Counted from the first letter of the stretch, positions 34,122-42,692 are shown. The stretch is 64,000 bases of DNA from Bin87 sp965203855 (GCA_965203855.1 CBDBDN010000007.1:186001-250000); one strand, 5' to 3'. Numbers and translations are program-made. Notes: generated by a model from the sequence alone, not told the origin.

Positions 34122-36017
34122 ATGCCGTCAAAATATGCGACTGCCGCTAATCTGTATTGGGCCGGCCCCGCCCGCATCGTATCCACAGCCCTGAAAGTCG
34201 GGGGGGGGGGGGGGGGGGGAACGCTCCTCCCTGCCGGCGCTGTTGGCCGTACTGATTTGCGCCCTGTTCCTATTCTCCACCGCGCCGGCGCCGGCATCGG
34301 CGCAAGACCGCTGGCTGGATTTGCCGGCGCCGACCGGCGTGGCCGCAGTTAACGGCGCCAATCCGGGCGAAGTGATAATTTCCTGGAACCCGGCAGCCGG
34401 CGCCGCTATCTACCGCATCGCCTGGATTGCCGCCGCCGATGCGGCTGCGATTGCTGAAACCGGCGGCGACTGGCTGGCAGCAATCGCTTATACCAACATA
34501 GCTGCTGATACTGTTACCGATGCTGATGCTGGTACGCAGCATACTTTGACCCGCCTCAACCCCGGCGCCCGCTATACTTTTCTGGTCGGCAGCCTGCGCG
34601 TCAAAGCGGGAACGCCGTCCTGGTCATCGCCGGCCGAACTTAACCTGACGGTAGGAATTCTGCCGCATGATAAGGTTATTGAAATTACGGTGCCGATCGG
34701 GTTGACCGCTAACGAACCGGGCGCATACGGCGGATACACTTTGTTCGCTGCCCGCCGTAACAAAAGCTCCTTTTTGATTGACCGACACGGGCAGCTGATA
34801 CACCGCTGGGAGCATTATCTCTGGCATATTCGGCTGCTTGAAAACGGCAATATAATAGGTAGGGATCGTGACGCAATATATGAATTTGACCCGGCAGGCA
34901 GCCTGCTGTGGGAATATCAACCTCCGGACCGACTGCATCACGACTTTTTGCTCCTCCCCAACGGCAACTTACTGCTGCTGTTATGGGAAAGCAAAACGCG
35001 CGCCGAAGCCATTGCCGCCGGCGCCAATCCTGCTTTCGTAAGCGACGACAGCCTGGATATTCCTACCATAGTCGAAGTCAGGCGTATTTATCCTGACGCC
35101 GCCGCGGTCGTCTGGAAATGGTCAGTATGGGACCATCTGGTACAGGATTACGACTCATCTAAAGCCAACTATGGCATTGTCGCCCAGCGCCCGGAATTGG
35201 TTGACATCAACTACAACCTGCGGCAAATGGGACGTATAAGCACCGCTAATAACAATATGCTGCACGCCAATGGATTAGATTACAACCCGGAGCTGGATCA
35301 AATCCTGATTTCGGCGCGCCATTTCAGCGAAATCTGGATTATTGACCACAGCACTACTACCGCGGAAGCCGCCGGGCACAGCGGCGGCAACGGCGGCAGA
35401 GGCGGCGACCTGCTGTATCGCTGGGGCAATCCGCAAGCCCATCGTGCCGGCGCTTTCGCCGACCAGCAGCTGTTCTGGCAGCACCGCCCTTATTGGATTC
35501 CCCCAGGATTGCCCGGCGCCGGCAATATCCTGATTTTCAACAACGGCGCTGAGTACTTGGGCCGTGATCTTGGTTACTCGTCAGTGGTGGAAATCACGCC
35601 GCCGGCATCCGGCTACGGTTATGCAATGGACGAGGGCGGCGGCGTCCGGTATGGCCCGGCACAACCGGCCTGGACTTATATGGCGGAAAATCCCCCGACT
35701 TTTTATCGCGTATACTTTCCAACGCGCAGCGGCTGCCCAACGGCAATACGCTGGTGGTCAGCGGGCAAGACGGCGTGATTTTTGAGGTGACGCCGGCAGG
35801 CAAAACGGTGTGGCGGTATGTGAACCCGGTAGTCCAACGGGGCGCTCTTTACCAAGGGGATCCGATAGAGGTACAGCCTAATCAAGGCGGCATTGGCCCA
35901 CTCTGGAACAATTTCCTTTATCGCGCCTATCGCTACGCCCCGGACTATCCAGGGCTGCAACACTACGACTTGACGCCCAAAGGCACGCTGGAACGCTATC
36001 GCAATGCCGGGCAATAG
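34122..36017 (+). pseudogene. Secreted FN3-arylsulfotransferase gene, out of frame at a poly-G tract and at a second site
   Basis: The gene should encode about 630 residues: an N-terminal leader (MPSKYATAANLYW) from ATG 34122 with GGAG upstream, a hydrophobic signal (LPALLAVLICALFLFSTAPAPASA), an FN3-like domain (PTGVAAVNGANPGEVIISWNP) and an ASST beta-propeller with LLYRWGNPQ and NILIFNNG. The leader and signal are separated by 20 Gs (34200-34219) that shift the frame; 19 or 22 would restore it. A second shift near 35716-35720 (one base too few in TTT) puts the last 100 residues (GVIFEVTPAGKTVWRYVNPV) in another frame. The body remains open from 34243 to 35778, so decay is recent, reversible or an error in the sequence. 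Confidence 0.7.
34200..34219. repeat. Poly-G tract, 20 bases
   Basis: Uninterrupted run of 20 Gs inside the 5' end of the ASST-like gene. Its length decides the reading frame between the leader and the signal peptide. A run of this length is expected to mutate often by slippage. Confidence 0.9.
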
Positions 36018-36158
36018 GCCGGCGGTTCACGCTTTTGCCCAGCCGCCTTTACCTTGGCGCCCTCTCCTAGTGCAGGCTGTTGGCATATCCGGGCAGGATG
36101 AAGGGGATTCTGCCGCTCCTTTGTGATGGGATTCCCCCTTGCGCCGGCCTATCCTTTA

Positions 36159-37301
36159 TCACCCCGCCGCCGGCATCAATACCACCCGCCCCGCCGCCCC
36201 CCGTTCCGCAACCATCCTCCAAGCCTCCGCCGCCCCCTCCGCCGTCAGCGGCAAGGTTTGCGATACCGTCAGACGCAGCCCGCCCGCCGCCGCCAACTGC
36301 GCCGCCCGCATCAGCGTACCCCTTGACACGCCGGATACTCCCATCACCCGCAAATCCCGAAATATCAGCTCGGCCAGGTTGACCGGCGTCGCCGCCCCCG
36401 TAACATCCCCCAGCAGCGCCAGCCGTCCGTACTGCCCCAAACAGCGCACCGCCCCCGGCCACAGCGGCGGCCCCACGGTGTCAATGACCGCATCGGCCCC
36501 CGCATCGTCCGTCAACGCCATAATGATTCCGGCCAAATCAGTGCCGGACCGATCAGCGTCGGCCCGATCAGCGTCGGCGTCAATCTCAATCACCGTCTCC
36601 GCGCCCCGCGCTTCCAGCAGCGCCGCCTTGCCCGGCGATGTCGTCGCGGCAATGACCCGCGCCCCGCGCTGCGCCGCCAGCTGCACGGCGTGCACTCCCA
36701 AGCCGCCGCCGGCTCCGGTTACCACTGCCGTTTCGCCGGCGGCAATCTCCGCAGTATCTACTCCGGTGAGCGCCACGCCGGCCGGACAGGCCAGCAGCGC
36801 CGCCTGCTCCGCCGGCAGCCCATCCGGGATGGGTGCCAGCGCGCTTGCCGGCAGCGCCGCATACTCGGCAAACCCGCCGTCCCGCCCGTGTCCGATGCCA
36901 ACGCCCACCCGGCAGCGATGCTCCCGTCCCGCCAAACAGCGGTCGCATCGTCCGCAGGCGGCGGTCAGCAAGCTTACTGCCCGGTCGCCCGGCTGCCATC
37001 CGGCTGCATCATCAGCCGTCATCACTACCGTGCCGGCGATTTCATGGCCCAGGATTACGCCTGGAGCCACCCCGCGCCGCAGCGTCCCGGCCATCACCAG
37101 CAAATCGTGATGGCAGAACCCGCAGGCGTCCACCCGCAGCAGTACCTCGCCAGGCGCCGGCGCAGGAACCGGCCTTTCCACCATCTCCAACACGGGCGGC
37201 CGGCCGGCTTTGACCACCGACAGAGCCACCATCCGGGATGGCACAGCCGGTGGAATGGACGGCGCAGCGGCCGGCGGAATGGGCGAAAGAGACGCAGTCA
37301 T
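36159..37301 (-). CDS. Zinc-type alcohol dehydrogenase (MDR superfamily)
   Basis: Protein of 380 residues. Catalytic zinc ligands lie in DACGFCHHDLLV and GHEIAGTVV; the structural zinc site is CGRCDRCLAGREHRC, complete with four cysteines. The NAD(P) Rossmann motif is VTGAGGGLGVHAVQLA. The start at MTASLSP (37301) gives a 23-residue extension before MVALSVVKAG, so a shorter form from 37232 is possible. MDR dehydrogenases oxidise alcohols or reduce aldehydes; the substrate is unknown. It is divergent from the endonuclease IV gene. Confidence 0.85.
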   Translation of the reverse strand: MTASLSPIPPAAAPSIPPAVPSRMVALSVVKAGRPPVLEMVERPVPAPAPGEVLLRVDACGFCHHDLLVMAGTLRRGVAPGVILGHEIAGTVVMTADDAAGWQPGDRAVSLLTAACGRCDRCLAGREHRCRVGVGIGHGRDGGFAEYAALPASALAPIPDGLPAEQAALLACPAGVALTGVDTAEIAAGETAVVTGAGGGLGVHAVQLAAQRGARVIAATTSPGKAALLEARGAETVIEIDADADRADADRSGTDLAGIIMALTDDAGADAVIDTVGPPLWPGAVRCLGQYGRLALLGDVTGAATPVNLAELIFRDLRVMGVSGVSRGTLMRAAQLAAAGGLRLTVSQTLPLTAEGAAEAWRMVAERGAAGRVVLMPAAG

Positions 37302-37342
37302 AGCGGTTACGCAAAACGACGATTTCTGCGATACTGGCCCAT

Positions 37343-37348
37343 TATAAT
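37343..37348 (+). promoter_or_regulatory. Candidate -10 box of the endonuclease IV gene
   Basis: TATAAT 37 nt before the nfo start, in ATTATAATAC, which is nearly symmetric and could also serve the divergent dehydrogenase gene. No clear -35 is seen. Confidence 0.4.
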
Positions 37349-37384
37349 ACCAATGCCACAATACCAATTTGCGAGGCCAGCAGA

Positions 37385-38245
37385 ATGATTATCGGAGCGC
37401 ACGTTTCCGCCGCCGGCGGCATCGGCAACGCCGTTGACCGCGCCGAATCCATCGGCGCCGAAGCCGTCCAGTTTTTCGGCTCCTCAACCCGTTCCTGGCG
37501 ATTCAAGCCCATCAGCGATGCCGACGCCGCCGACTTCCGCGAGCGCAACGCCGCCGCCGGACTCTCCACCCCCTTTCTCCACGCCATCTATCTCATCAAC
37601 CTGGGCAACCCCAACCCCGACAACCTGGACAAGTCCGTAACCTCTCTCGTCAACTATATGGGCCTGGCCGCCCAGATTGGCGCCGGCGGCGTCATCTTTC
37701 ACCCCGGCAGCCACGGCGGCGCCGGCTACGACGCCATCTTTCCCCAAGTAGTGCACCGCGTCAATCAGGTACTGGAGCATTCGCCGGACGGCCCCCTGCT
37801 CTGCCTGGAAAACATGGCGGGTATGGGACAGCACATCGGCGCCAAATTCAGCGAGCTCGGCGACATCTTGCGCGCCGTGGCCAGCCCCCGCCTCGCCATC
37901 TGCCTGGACACCCAGCACGCCTTTGCCGCCGGCTACGACCTGACCAACCCCGACGGCGTGGCCGGAATGATTGACGAATTCGACCGCGACATCGGCCTCG
38001 ATCATCTGGCCGTCGTCCACGCCAACGACTCCAAACGCCCCTGCGGCTCCGGCGTTGACCGCCACGACAACATCGGCGAGGGGCTGATTGGCGAAGCCGG
38101 CTTTGCCAACATAATGTCCCATCCCGCCTTTGCCGAACTCCCCTTTTTCCTGGAAGTCCCCGGCTACGACCAAGCCAACCGGGGGCCGGACAAACCCAAT
38201 GTGGACCTTCTGAAAGCCATCCGCCAGCGCGTCGCCGCCAATTAA
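37385..38245 (+). CDS. nfo: Deoxyribonuclease IV (endonuclease IV)
   Basis: Protein of 286 residues with the AP endonuclease family 2 pattern: GAHVSAAGGIGNAVDRA at the N-terminus, AVQFFGSSTRSW, VIFHPGSHGG, LCLENMAGMG, CLDTQHAFAAGYDL and HANDSKRPCGSGVDRHDNIGEG, which contain the zinc-binding His, Glu and Asp residues. It cleaves DNA at abasic sites in base-excision repair. The length fits the family. Start ATG is preceded by GAGGCCAGCAGA. Confidence 0.92.
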   Translation: MIIGAHVSAAGGIGNAVDRAESIGAEAVQFFGSSTRSWRFKPISDADAADFRERNAAAGLSTPFLHAIYLINLGNPNPDNLDKSVTSLVNYMGLAAQIGAGGVIFHPGSHGGAGYDAIFPQVVHRVNQVLEHSPDGPLLCLENMAGMGQHIGAKFSELGDILRAVASPRLAICLDTQHAFAAGYDLTNPDGVAGMIDEFDRDIGLDHLAVVHANDSKRPCGSGVDRHDNIGEGLIGEAGFANIMSHPAFAELPFFLEVPGYDQANRGPDKPNVDLLKAIRQRVAAN

Positions 38246-38310
38246 CCGGCCAAGTACGCCAGAACAGAGCAGAGCGGATCCGAGCGAATCTGAACAAGGC
38301 CAGGCCGCCT

Positions 38311-38778
38311 ATGCCAATGCGAATGTCCCGCCGCCGCTTCGAGCAGCTGGCCCTGCAAGCCTACCACAGCCTGCCGCCAGCAATCGTTGACCGTCTCGAA
38401 AACCTGGACATCATCGTTGAGGATACCCCAGGCCCGGAAGCGGACGACGCCCTTGCCGCCGATGCCCTTGCCCACGACGCTCTTGCCGACGATGCCAACC
38501 GCAATAACGGCGGCGATCGCCCTAACCCCGGCGACTGCCGCCACGACCATAGCCACAGTGAATCCCTCCTCGGCCTCTACGTCGGCATACCCCTCACGGA
38601 ACGCTACGGCGACGGCCCCGCCATGCCCGACTGCATCTATATCTACCGCCGGCCCATCCTCGCAATGTGCAACACCCCGGACGAAGTTGCCGCCGAAGTC
38701 CGCACTACCCTCTGGCACGAAGTCGGCCACTATCTGGGGATGGACGAACACGACCTGGAACGGCTCGGCTATGCCTGA
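38311..38778 (+). CDS. Metallopeptidase-family (zincin, DUF1025-like) protein
   Basis: Protein of 155 residues. The C-terminus carries the zinc motif LWHEVGHYLGMDEHDLERLG (HExxHxxGxxE type), as in the small minimal zincins annotated as metallopeptidase family protein. An acidic low-complexity stretch (DDALAADALAHDALADDA, residues about 47-64) is unusual for the family. The CIYIYRRPILAMC strand pair precedes the active site. It overlaps the pgpA-like gene by eight bases. Substrate unknown. Confidence 0.75.
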   Translation: MPMRMSRRRFEQLALQAYHSLPPAIVDRLENLDIIVEDTPGPEADDALAADALAHDALADDANRNNGGDRPNPGDCRHDHSHSESLLGLYVGIPLTERYGDGPAMPDCIYIYRRPILAMCNTPDEVAAEVRTTLWHEVGHYLGMDEHDLERLGYA

Positions 38779-39394
38779 CCGGACTATGCCTGACCCGCCG
38801 GCGCCTGCCCCGGCTATGCCTAACCGGACTATGCCCGACTGGAAACGGCTGTCGTGGCGCGACCGCTTGGCCTACGCTGTCGGCAGCGGGTTCGGCAGCG
38901 GTTTCTTTCCCATTGCCCCCGGTACTGCCGGATCCGCCGCCGCCGCCGCCGTCTATGTCGCCATAATGCTGCTGCTGCCGGAGAGTTGGGGCTATCTGGA
39001 ACGGCTGTTGCTGGTCATTGCTCTGGTCGCCGGCGGGTTCGCCATCGGCGTCTGGGCCACCGGCCGAATGTCCACCGACCAAAACCCCGACCCCGGCGCC
39101 GCGGTTTGGGACGAATTCGTCGGTATGTGGATCGCGTGCGCGCCCGCCGCCGCTTTCACTTATTTCCCCTGGCGCCTCCCCGCAGACTGGCCCTGGCTGC
39201 TGGTGCTTATCGCCTTTTGCGCCTTTCGCATCTTTGACATCATCAAGCCTTGGCCCTGCCGCCGCCTGGAATCCCGGCCCGCCGGATGGGGCATAATGCT
39301 GGACGACGTAGCCGCAGGAATATGGGCCCTGGCCGCAACCTACGCGCTAATGCAACTGGCAAAATTGGCCGCCCTATCCAACTGGCCGATATAA
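38771..39394 (+). CDS. pgpA: Phosphatidylglycerophosphatase A
   Basis: Membrane protein of 207 residues. PgpA motifs visible: GSGFGSGFFPIAPGTAGSAA, QNPDPGAAVWDEFVGMWIA (catalytic acidic cluster), RIFDIIKPWPCRRLE and GWGIMLDDVAAGIWA. It removes phosphate from phosphatidylglycerol phosphate at the membrane. The first 20 residues are a repeat-like MPDRTMPDPP and MPNRTMPDW, so ATG 38831 is an alternative start. It overlaps the zincin gene, implying coupled translation. Confidence 0.88.
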   Translation: MPDRTMPDPPAPAPAMPNRTMPDWKRLSWRDRLAYAVGSGFGSGFFPIAPGTAGSAAAAAVYVAIMLLLPESWGYLERLLLVIALVAGGFAIGVWATGRMSTDQNPDPGAAVWDEFVGMWIACAPAAAFTYFPWRLPADWPWLLVLIAFCAFRIFDIIKPWPCRRLESRPAGWGIMLDDVAAGIWALAATYALMQLAKLAALSNWPI

Positions 39395-39427
39395 AGGCGC
39401 ACGGTTTCATAACCCCAACACCCCAAA

Positions 39428-39743
39428 ACCGCCATTCCGGCGCAAGCCGGAGTCTATGGCCGCCGCCGCCATCGCCGCAGTGCCGGATTACCACCCCGGA
39501 TGCCGGCGTCCCAACCCGTCATTCCAACACCCTAAAACCGTCATTCCGGCGCAAGCCGGAATCTATGGCCGCCGCCATCACCGCAGTGCCGGATTACTAC
39601 CCCGGACGCCGGCGCCCCAGCCCGTCATTCCAGCGCCCCAAAACCGTCATTCCGGCGCAAGCCGGAATCTATGGCCGCCGGCTGCATTACCGCAGCGGCG
39701 GATTACTACAACGCCGGATTCCGGCTTGCGCCGGAATGACGGT
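39428..39743. repeat. RPT tandem array ending in a perfect MITE-like element
   Basis: Three RPTs at 39428, 39537 and 39643, each followed by the same CTATGGCCGCCG-rich core, give units of 106-109 bp. The last is closed by an inverted RPT at 39717-39743; 39643-39669 and 39717-39743 are perfect 27-bp inverted repeats around a 47-bp core (101 bp in all). This fills the gap between pgpA and the secreted protein gene; no gene is seen. Confidence 0.8.
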
Positions 39744-39784
39744 TCGGGTTCGGAATGACGGTAGCGGGGAACGGTTGGTCGGAT

Positions 39785-40306
39785 TTACCGGCACCAAGCC
39801 ATATTGGCCCAGCGTACGTACCGGCCGCCGCCTCTTCCAGGATTGTAGCGGTAGTGAGTGATGTACTGTTCATTGTAATAGATATAACCGACGCCAGGGA
39901 TATTGATGCGATTCGCGGCGGCACGTGAAGTAACCGCGTGGTAATTGGCTAGGCTGTCTCTGAAAAAGAGAACGTCCAGGCTTACCCGGACGTATTGGCC
40001 TGCGTATAACATATGAGTGCCGGCAGTTTGATCCATTACCCAGCCGGCCGGCTCGTGGCCGCCGTGTTCCAGCACAATCAGCCAGCCGCTGTCGCTGTTG
40101 CCGCCGTTGTACGCCGCCTGCCCGTCCCGCACATTGTACCAGCGCGGCTGCTGCCCGTATTCTTGGCAAACCCGCTGCGTGTAAGTGTAGCCGCCTATAC
40201 CGTAGGCTTTAGCGGGGGGGGGGGGGGGGGGGGGCAGAATTCCCATGGTGATGACGGCGAAAATGCCGGCACCTATGGCTGCTGCTGCGGCAATTTTATT
40301 CAGCAT
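39785..40306 (-). CDS. Short secreted poly-proline protein, paralogue A (in frame)
   Basis: Protein of 173 residues of unrecognised family. Residues 1-24 (MLNKIAAAAAIGAGIFAVIT) are a signal peptide. Seven prolines follow, encoded by an unbroken run of 21 Cs (40214-40234 on the plus strand as G). The mature part has GGYTYTQRVCQEYG and GGNSDSGWLIVLEHGG, and ends YVRWANMAWCR. The two mature cysteines (VCQ and WCR) could form a disulfide. A GGAGCAAC sequence precedes the ATG. The paralogue at 52783-53348 shares the N-terminal half and the extreme C-terminus but not the middle. With 21 bases the tract keeps the frame open. Confidence 0.7.
   Translation of the reverse strand: MLNKIAAAAAIGAGIFAVITMGILPPPPPPPAKAYGIGGYTYTQRVCQEYGQQPRWYNVRDGQAAYNGGNSDSGWLIVLEHGGHEPAGWVMDQTAGTHMLYAGQYVRVSLDVLFFRDSLANYHAVTSRAAANRINIPGVGYIYYNEQYITHYRYNPGRGGGRYVRWANMAWCR
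40214..40234. repeat. Poly-G/poly-C tract, 21 bases
   Basis: Run of 21 identical bases encoding seven prolines directly after the signal peptide of the gene at 39785-40306. 21 is a multiple of three, so the gene is in frame. Confidence 0.9.
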
Positions 40307-40403
40307 AGCGTTGCTCCTTTTCGCGTCATAGCTATCCCGACAGTGCTAGGCGGTCATTATACCATAAGGGATGCCGGCGTCGACGGCATGGATGGACGGT
40401 ATA

Positions 40404-40610
40404 ACCGTCATTCCGGCGCAAGCCGGAATCTATGGCCGCCGCCGCCATCACCGCAGTGCCGGATTACCACCCCGGACGCCGGCGCCCCAACCCGCCATCC
40501 CAACACCCCAACCCACCATCCCGGCGCCCTAAAACCGTCATTCCGGCGCAAGCCGGAATCTATGGCCGCCGCCGCCATTACCGCAGTACCGGATTACCAC
40601 GCCGGACCCC
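40404..40610. repeat. RPT tandem units (two)
   Basis: RPTs at 40404-40430 and 40534-40560, each followed by the TATGGCCGCCG core also seen at 39428-39743. This is the only content of the gap 40307-40647, apart from the promoter region of the secreted protein gene. Confidence 0.8.
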
Positions 40611-40647
40611 GACCTGCGTCAGAATGGCAGCACATACAGCCCCACTC

Positions 40648-41256
40648 CTAGCCAGCGCCTCCAGAAATCGGCCCGTCCGCAAAAATCGCCGTCATCACCT
40701 TCCGTTCCAAAGCCTGCATCTCCGCCCGCTCGGCAGCGTCATAATGGTCGTATCCCAGCAGATGCAGCGCGCCATGCGCCAGCAGCAGCGCCAGTTCCCG
40801 CCGCAGCGGTACGCCCGCAGCCTTGGCCTGCCGCGCCGCTTGCGGCAGCGATACGATTATCTCCCCCAGCGGCGGCGGCTCATCGGCCGGCAACGGAAAA
40901 GCATCCTCGCCCTCGCCCCATCCCTCCCCTGTGCCGGGAGCAACTGCGCCGGGAGCGGCTGTACCGTCATCGCCCTGCCAATCCCCCCCGTGCCGCGCCG
41001 AAAACGACAGCACATCGGTAGTCTCATCCCGCCCGCGATACTCCCGATTTAATTCCCGCACTACCGCATCGTCGGTCAGCAGCACGCTTGCCTGGCCCGT
41101 CGCATCCGCCGGCAAAGCCTGCTCCAAGCCGCGCCGCACGACGCCGGCCAGCCACTCCGGATCGCTGATAATCCCGACGGCATCATCGCATACGCCCTCC
41201 GGCCAATCATCAGGCCGCTCTACGGCAACCCCCACCAGGATGCGGTCAGACGACAT
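40648..41256 (-). CDS. ybeY: Endoribonuclease YbeY (rRNA maturation)
   Basis: Protein of 202 residues. The zinc site is HGALHLLGYDHYD (HxxxHxxGYDH), and LNREYRGRDETTDVLSFS is the conserved upstream block. YbeY takes part in 16S rRNA 3' maturation and ribosome quality control. A low-complexity insert (GDDGTAAPGAVAPGTGEGWGEG) lies between these blocks. The ATG at 41256 (MSSDRILVGV) has GAGGA eight bases upstream; a longer frame to 41292 has no ribosome-binding site. A 37-residue ORF overlaps its start. Confidence 0.9.
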   Translation of the reverse strand: MSSDRILVGVAVERPDDWPEGVCDDAVGIISDPEWLAGVVRRGLEQALPADATGQASVLLTDDAVVRELNREYRGRDETTDVLSFSARHGGDWQGDDGTAAPGAVAPGTGEGWGEGEDAFPLPADEPPPLGEIIVSLPQAARQAKAAGVPLRRELALLLAHGALHLLGYDHYDAAERAEMQALERKVMTAIFADGPISGGAG

Positions 41257-41359
41257 CCGCCGCATCCTCGGCATTGTCGATGCCGATGCCATTGCCGTTG
41301 CCGAACTTCACTGCGCCGGCCAGTACTGCGCCGTCCGCTAATGTCAACCGTACATTCAT
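41246..41359 (-). CDS. Very small ORF (37 residues) upstream of ybeY
   Basis: Reads MNVRLTLADGAVLAGAVKFG at its start and ends EDAADVV. It has a good GGGGAG ribosome-binding site and its stop overlaps the ybeY start region by 11 bases, as in coupled genes. Its first 15 codons and ribosome-binding site lie in a 118-bp tandem duplication, so a second copy of the start is present upstream but reads into a different tail. It could be a leader peptide or the remnant of a longer gene. Confidence 0.35.
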   Translation of the reverse strand: MNVRLTLADGAVLAGAVKFGNGNGIGIDNAEDAADVV

Positions 41360-41551
41360 CTGCTCCCCGTAATAAATGGCATCCTTACAACGCCGATGCC
41401 TGACGATGATACCTGACGATAATGACGCTGCTCCCGGCCAGTACTGCGCCGTCCGCTAATGTCAACCGTACATTCATCTGCTCCCCGTAATAAATGGCAT
41501 CCTTACAACGCCGATGCCTGACGATGATACCTGACGATAATGACGCTGCTC
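41316..41551. repeat. 118-bp tandem duplication
   Basis: 41316-41433 and 41434-41551 are identical copies, followed by six bases of a third copy. The unit carries a ribosome-binding site and the beginning of the small ORF before ybeY. Perfect identity suggests a recent event. Confidence 0.85.
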
Positions 41552-41651
41552 CCGGCCAATGTACCACATTGCCGAAACCGCCGTCAGCCAACCGCCGGCG
41601 CCGTCCAATCCCCCATTGCCGTGATACAATTATCCGACGCGCCGGGGCATC

Positions 41652-41799
41652 GCAACCGTCATTCTGGCGCAAGCCGGAATCCGGCGTCGCAACCGTCATT
41701 CTGGCGCAAGCCGGAATCCGGCGTCGCAACCGTCATTCTGGCGCAAGCTGGAATCCGGCACTGCAACCGTCATTCCGGCGCAAGCCGGAATCTATGGAC
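41652..41799. repeat. 37-bp tandem array of RPTs, four units
   Basis: Units start at 41652, 41689, 41726 and 41763, each consisting of one RPT (three with a T in the stem, ATTCTGGC) plus about ten bases (CGGCGTCGCA). Regular spacing recalls a CRISPR array but there are no variable spacers. Confidence 0.85.
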
Positions 41800-41855
41800 A
41801 ATTACCCAACGCGCCGGGGCGCTGCAACCGACATACCCCCCAGGACGATGATGCA

Positions 41856-42326
41856 ATGAACGACCCCCAGCAGAGTCCTCTCCCCGAACCCGACCGCCCC
41901 CACTGGGCCGATTTCGCCCTCCCCGAGGACGGCGTCGCCGACCTTACCGACCGCCTTACCGAATTCCTGCCCGAACCGGACGGCGAACTCCCCCTGATTG
42001 TCGGCCAGGTGCTGGACGACTTCCTGGACCAGTCCGGCGCCCTGCCCGAAAACCTCCGCGACGACGACGCCCACGCCGGCATCTGCCAAATGCAAATGGC
42101 CGTAACCCTCGCCTACCAGCTCGGACGATTAGAAGCCGCCTCCCCCGATATGGTGCGCCGTTTCATCCTGGAAGCCATCCAAAAATGGGAAGCCCGGCCC
42201 CTCCCCGATACCCTGGATTTCGTCGAAGCCGACTTCCGCAAGCCCAAAGAACTGGTCCTCCCCCGCCTCCGCCGCTGGTGGCAGGAAAACCTCAACGCCG
42301 ACGACTACTATTGGGACGAGGACTAG
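41856..42326 (+). CDS. Acidic protein of unknown function
   Basis: Protein of 156 residues, strongly acidic and helical. It starts MNDPQQSPLPEPDRPHW and ends LNADDYYWDED. Conserved-looking stretches are LIVGQVLDDFLDQSGALPENL and FVEADFRKPKELVLPRLRRWW. No family is recognised; no signal peptide or membrane helix. Codon use is normal for the region and the frame is clean, so it is a real gene of unknown role. Repeat arrays lie on both sides. Confidence 0.6.
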   Translation: MNDPQQSPLPEPDRPHWADFALPEDGVADLTDRLTEFLPEPDGELPLIVGQVLDDFLDQSGALPENLRDDDAHAGICQMQMAVTLAYQLGRLEAASPDMVRRFILEAIQKWEARPLPDTLDFVEADFRKPKELVLPRLRRWWQENLNADDYYWDED

Positions 42327-42354
42327 CCAAGTGGTCTAACCTTTCGTCATCCCG

Positions 42355-42546
42355 CCCCTCTGCAACCGTCACCCCGCCCCCGCTACAACCGTCATCCCGC
42401 CCCTCTGCAACCGTCATTACGCCCCCTACAACCGTCATTACGCCCCCTGCAACCGTCATTACGTCCCCCCTACAACCGTCATTACGTCCCCCCTACAACC
42501 GTCATTACGCCCCCCTGCAACCGTCATTCCGGCGAAAGCCGGAATC
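42355..42546. repeat. Degenerate ACCGTCATTACG tandem array ending in an RPT
   Basis: About eight units of 22-25 bp built from CAACCGTCATTACGTCCCCC-like sequence, each one half of an RPT, end in one full RPT with GAAA loop (42520-42546). The rest of 42327-42692 has no gene. Confidence 0.7.
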
Positions 42547-42692
42547 TATGGCCGCCGCCCCCATTACCGTTTGAGCAGATTACAGCGCCGGATTCCGCCG
42601 CCAGCCGGAACGACAATGAATATGTCCCCACGACCGGCAAACGGACTCTGCTTTTCCCCTACTACGCCGCCCCCCATACGGAGGAACCTCCA

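Noticed and set aside
36139..37110. 323-codon open frame on the plus strand
   Set aside because: It is antisense to the zinc alcohol dehydrogenase, whose zinc and Rossmann motifs are unambiguous; the frame is open only because of high GC.
39250..39861. Long open frame on the plus strand through the repeat array after pgpA
   Set aside because: It overlaps pgpA out of frame and its protein consists of translated RPTs (RHSGASR, FRRKPES-type motifs), a well-known spurious product of such repeats.
41652..41799. Possible CRISPR array (regular 37-bp spacing of a palindromic repeat)
   Set aside because: The bases between repeats are the same in every unit, there are only four units, the same repeat is dispersed all over the window, and no cas gene is present.
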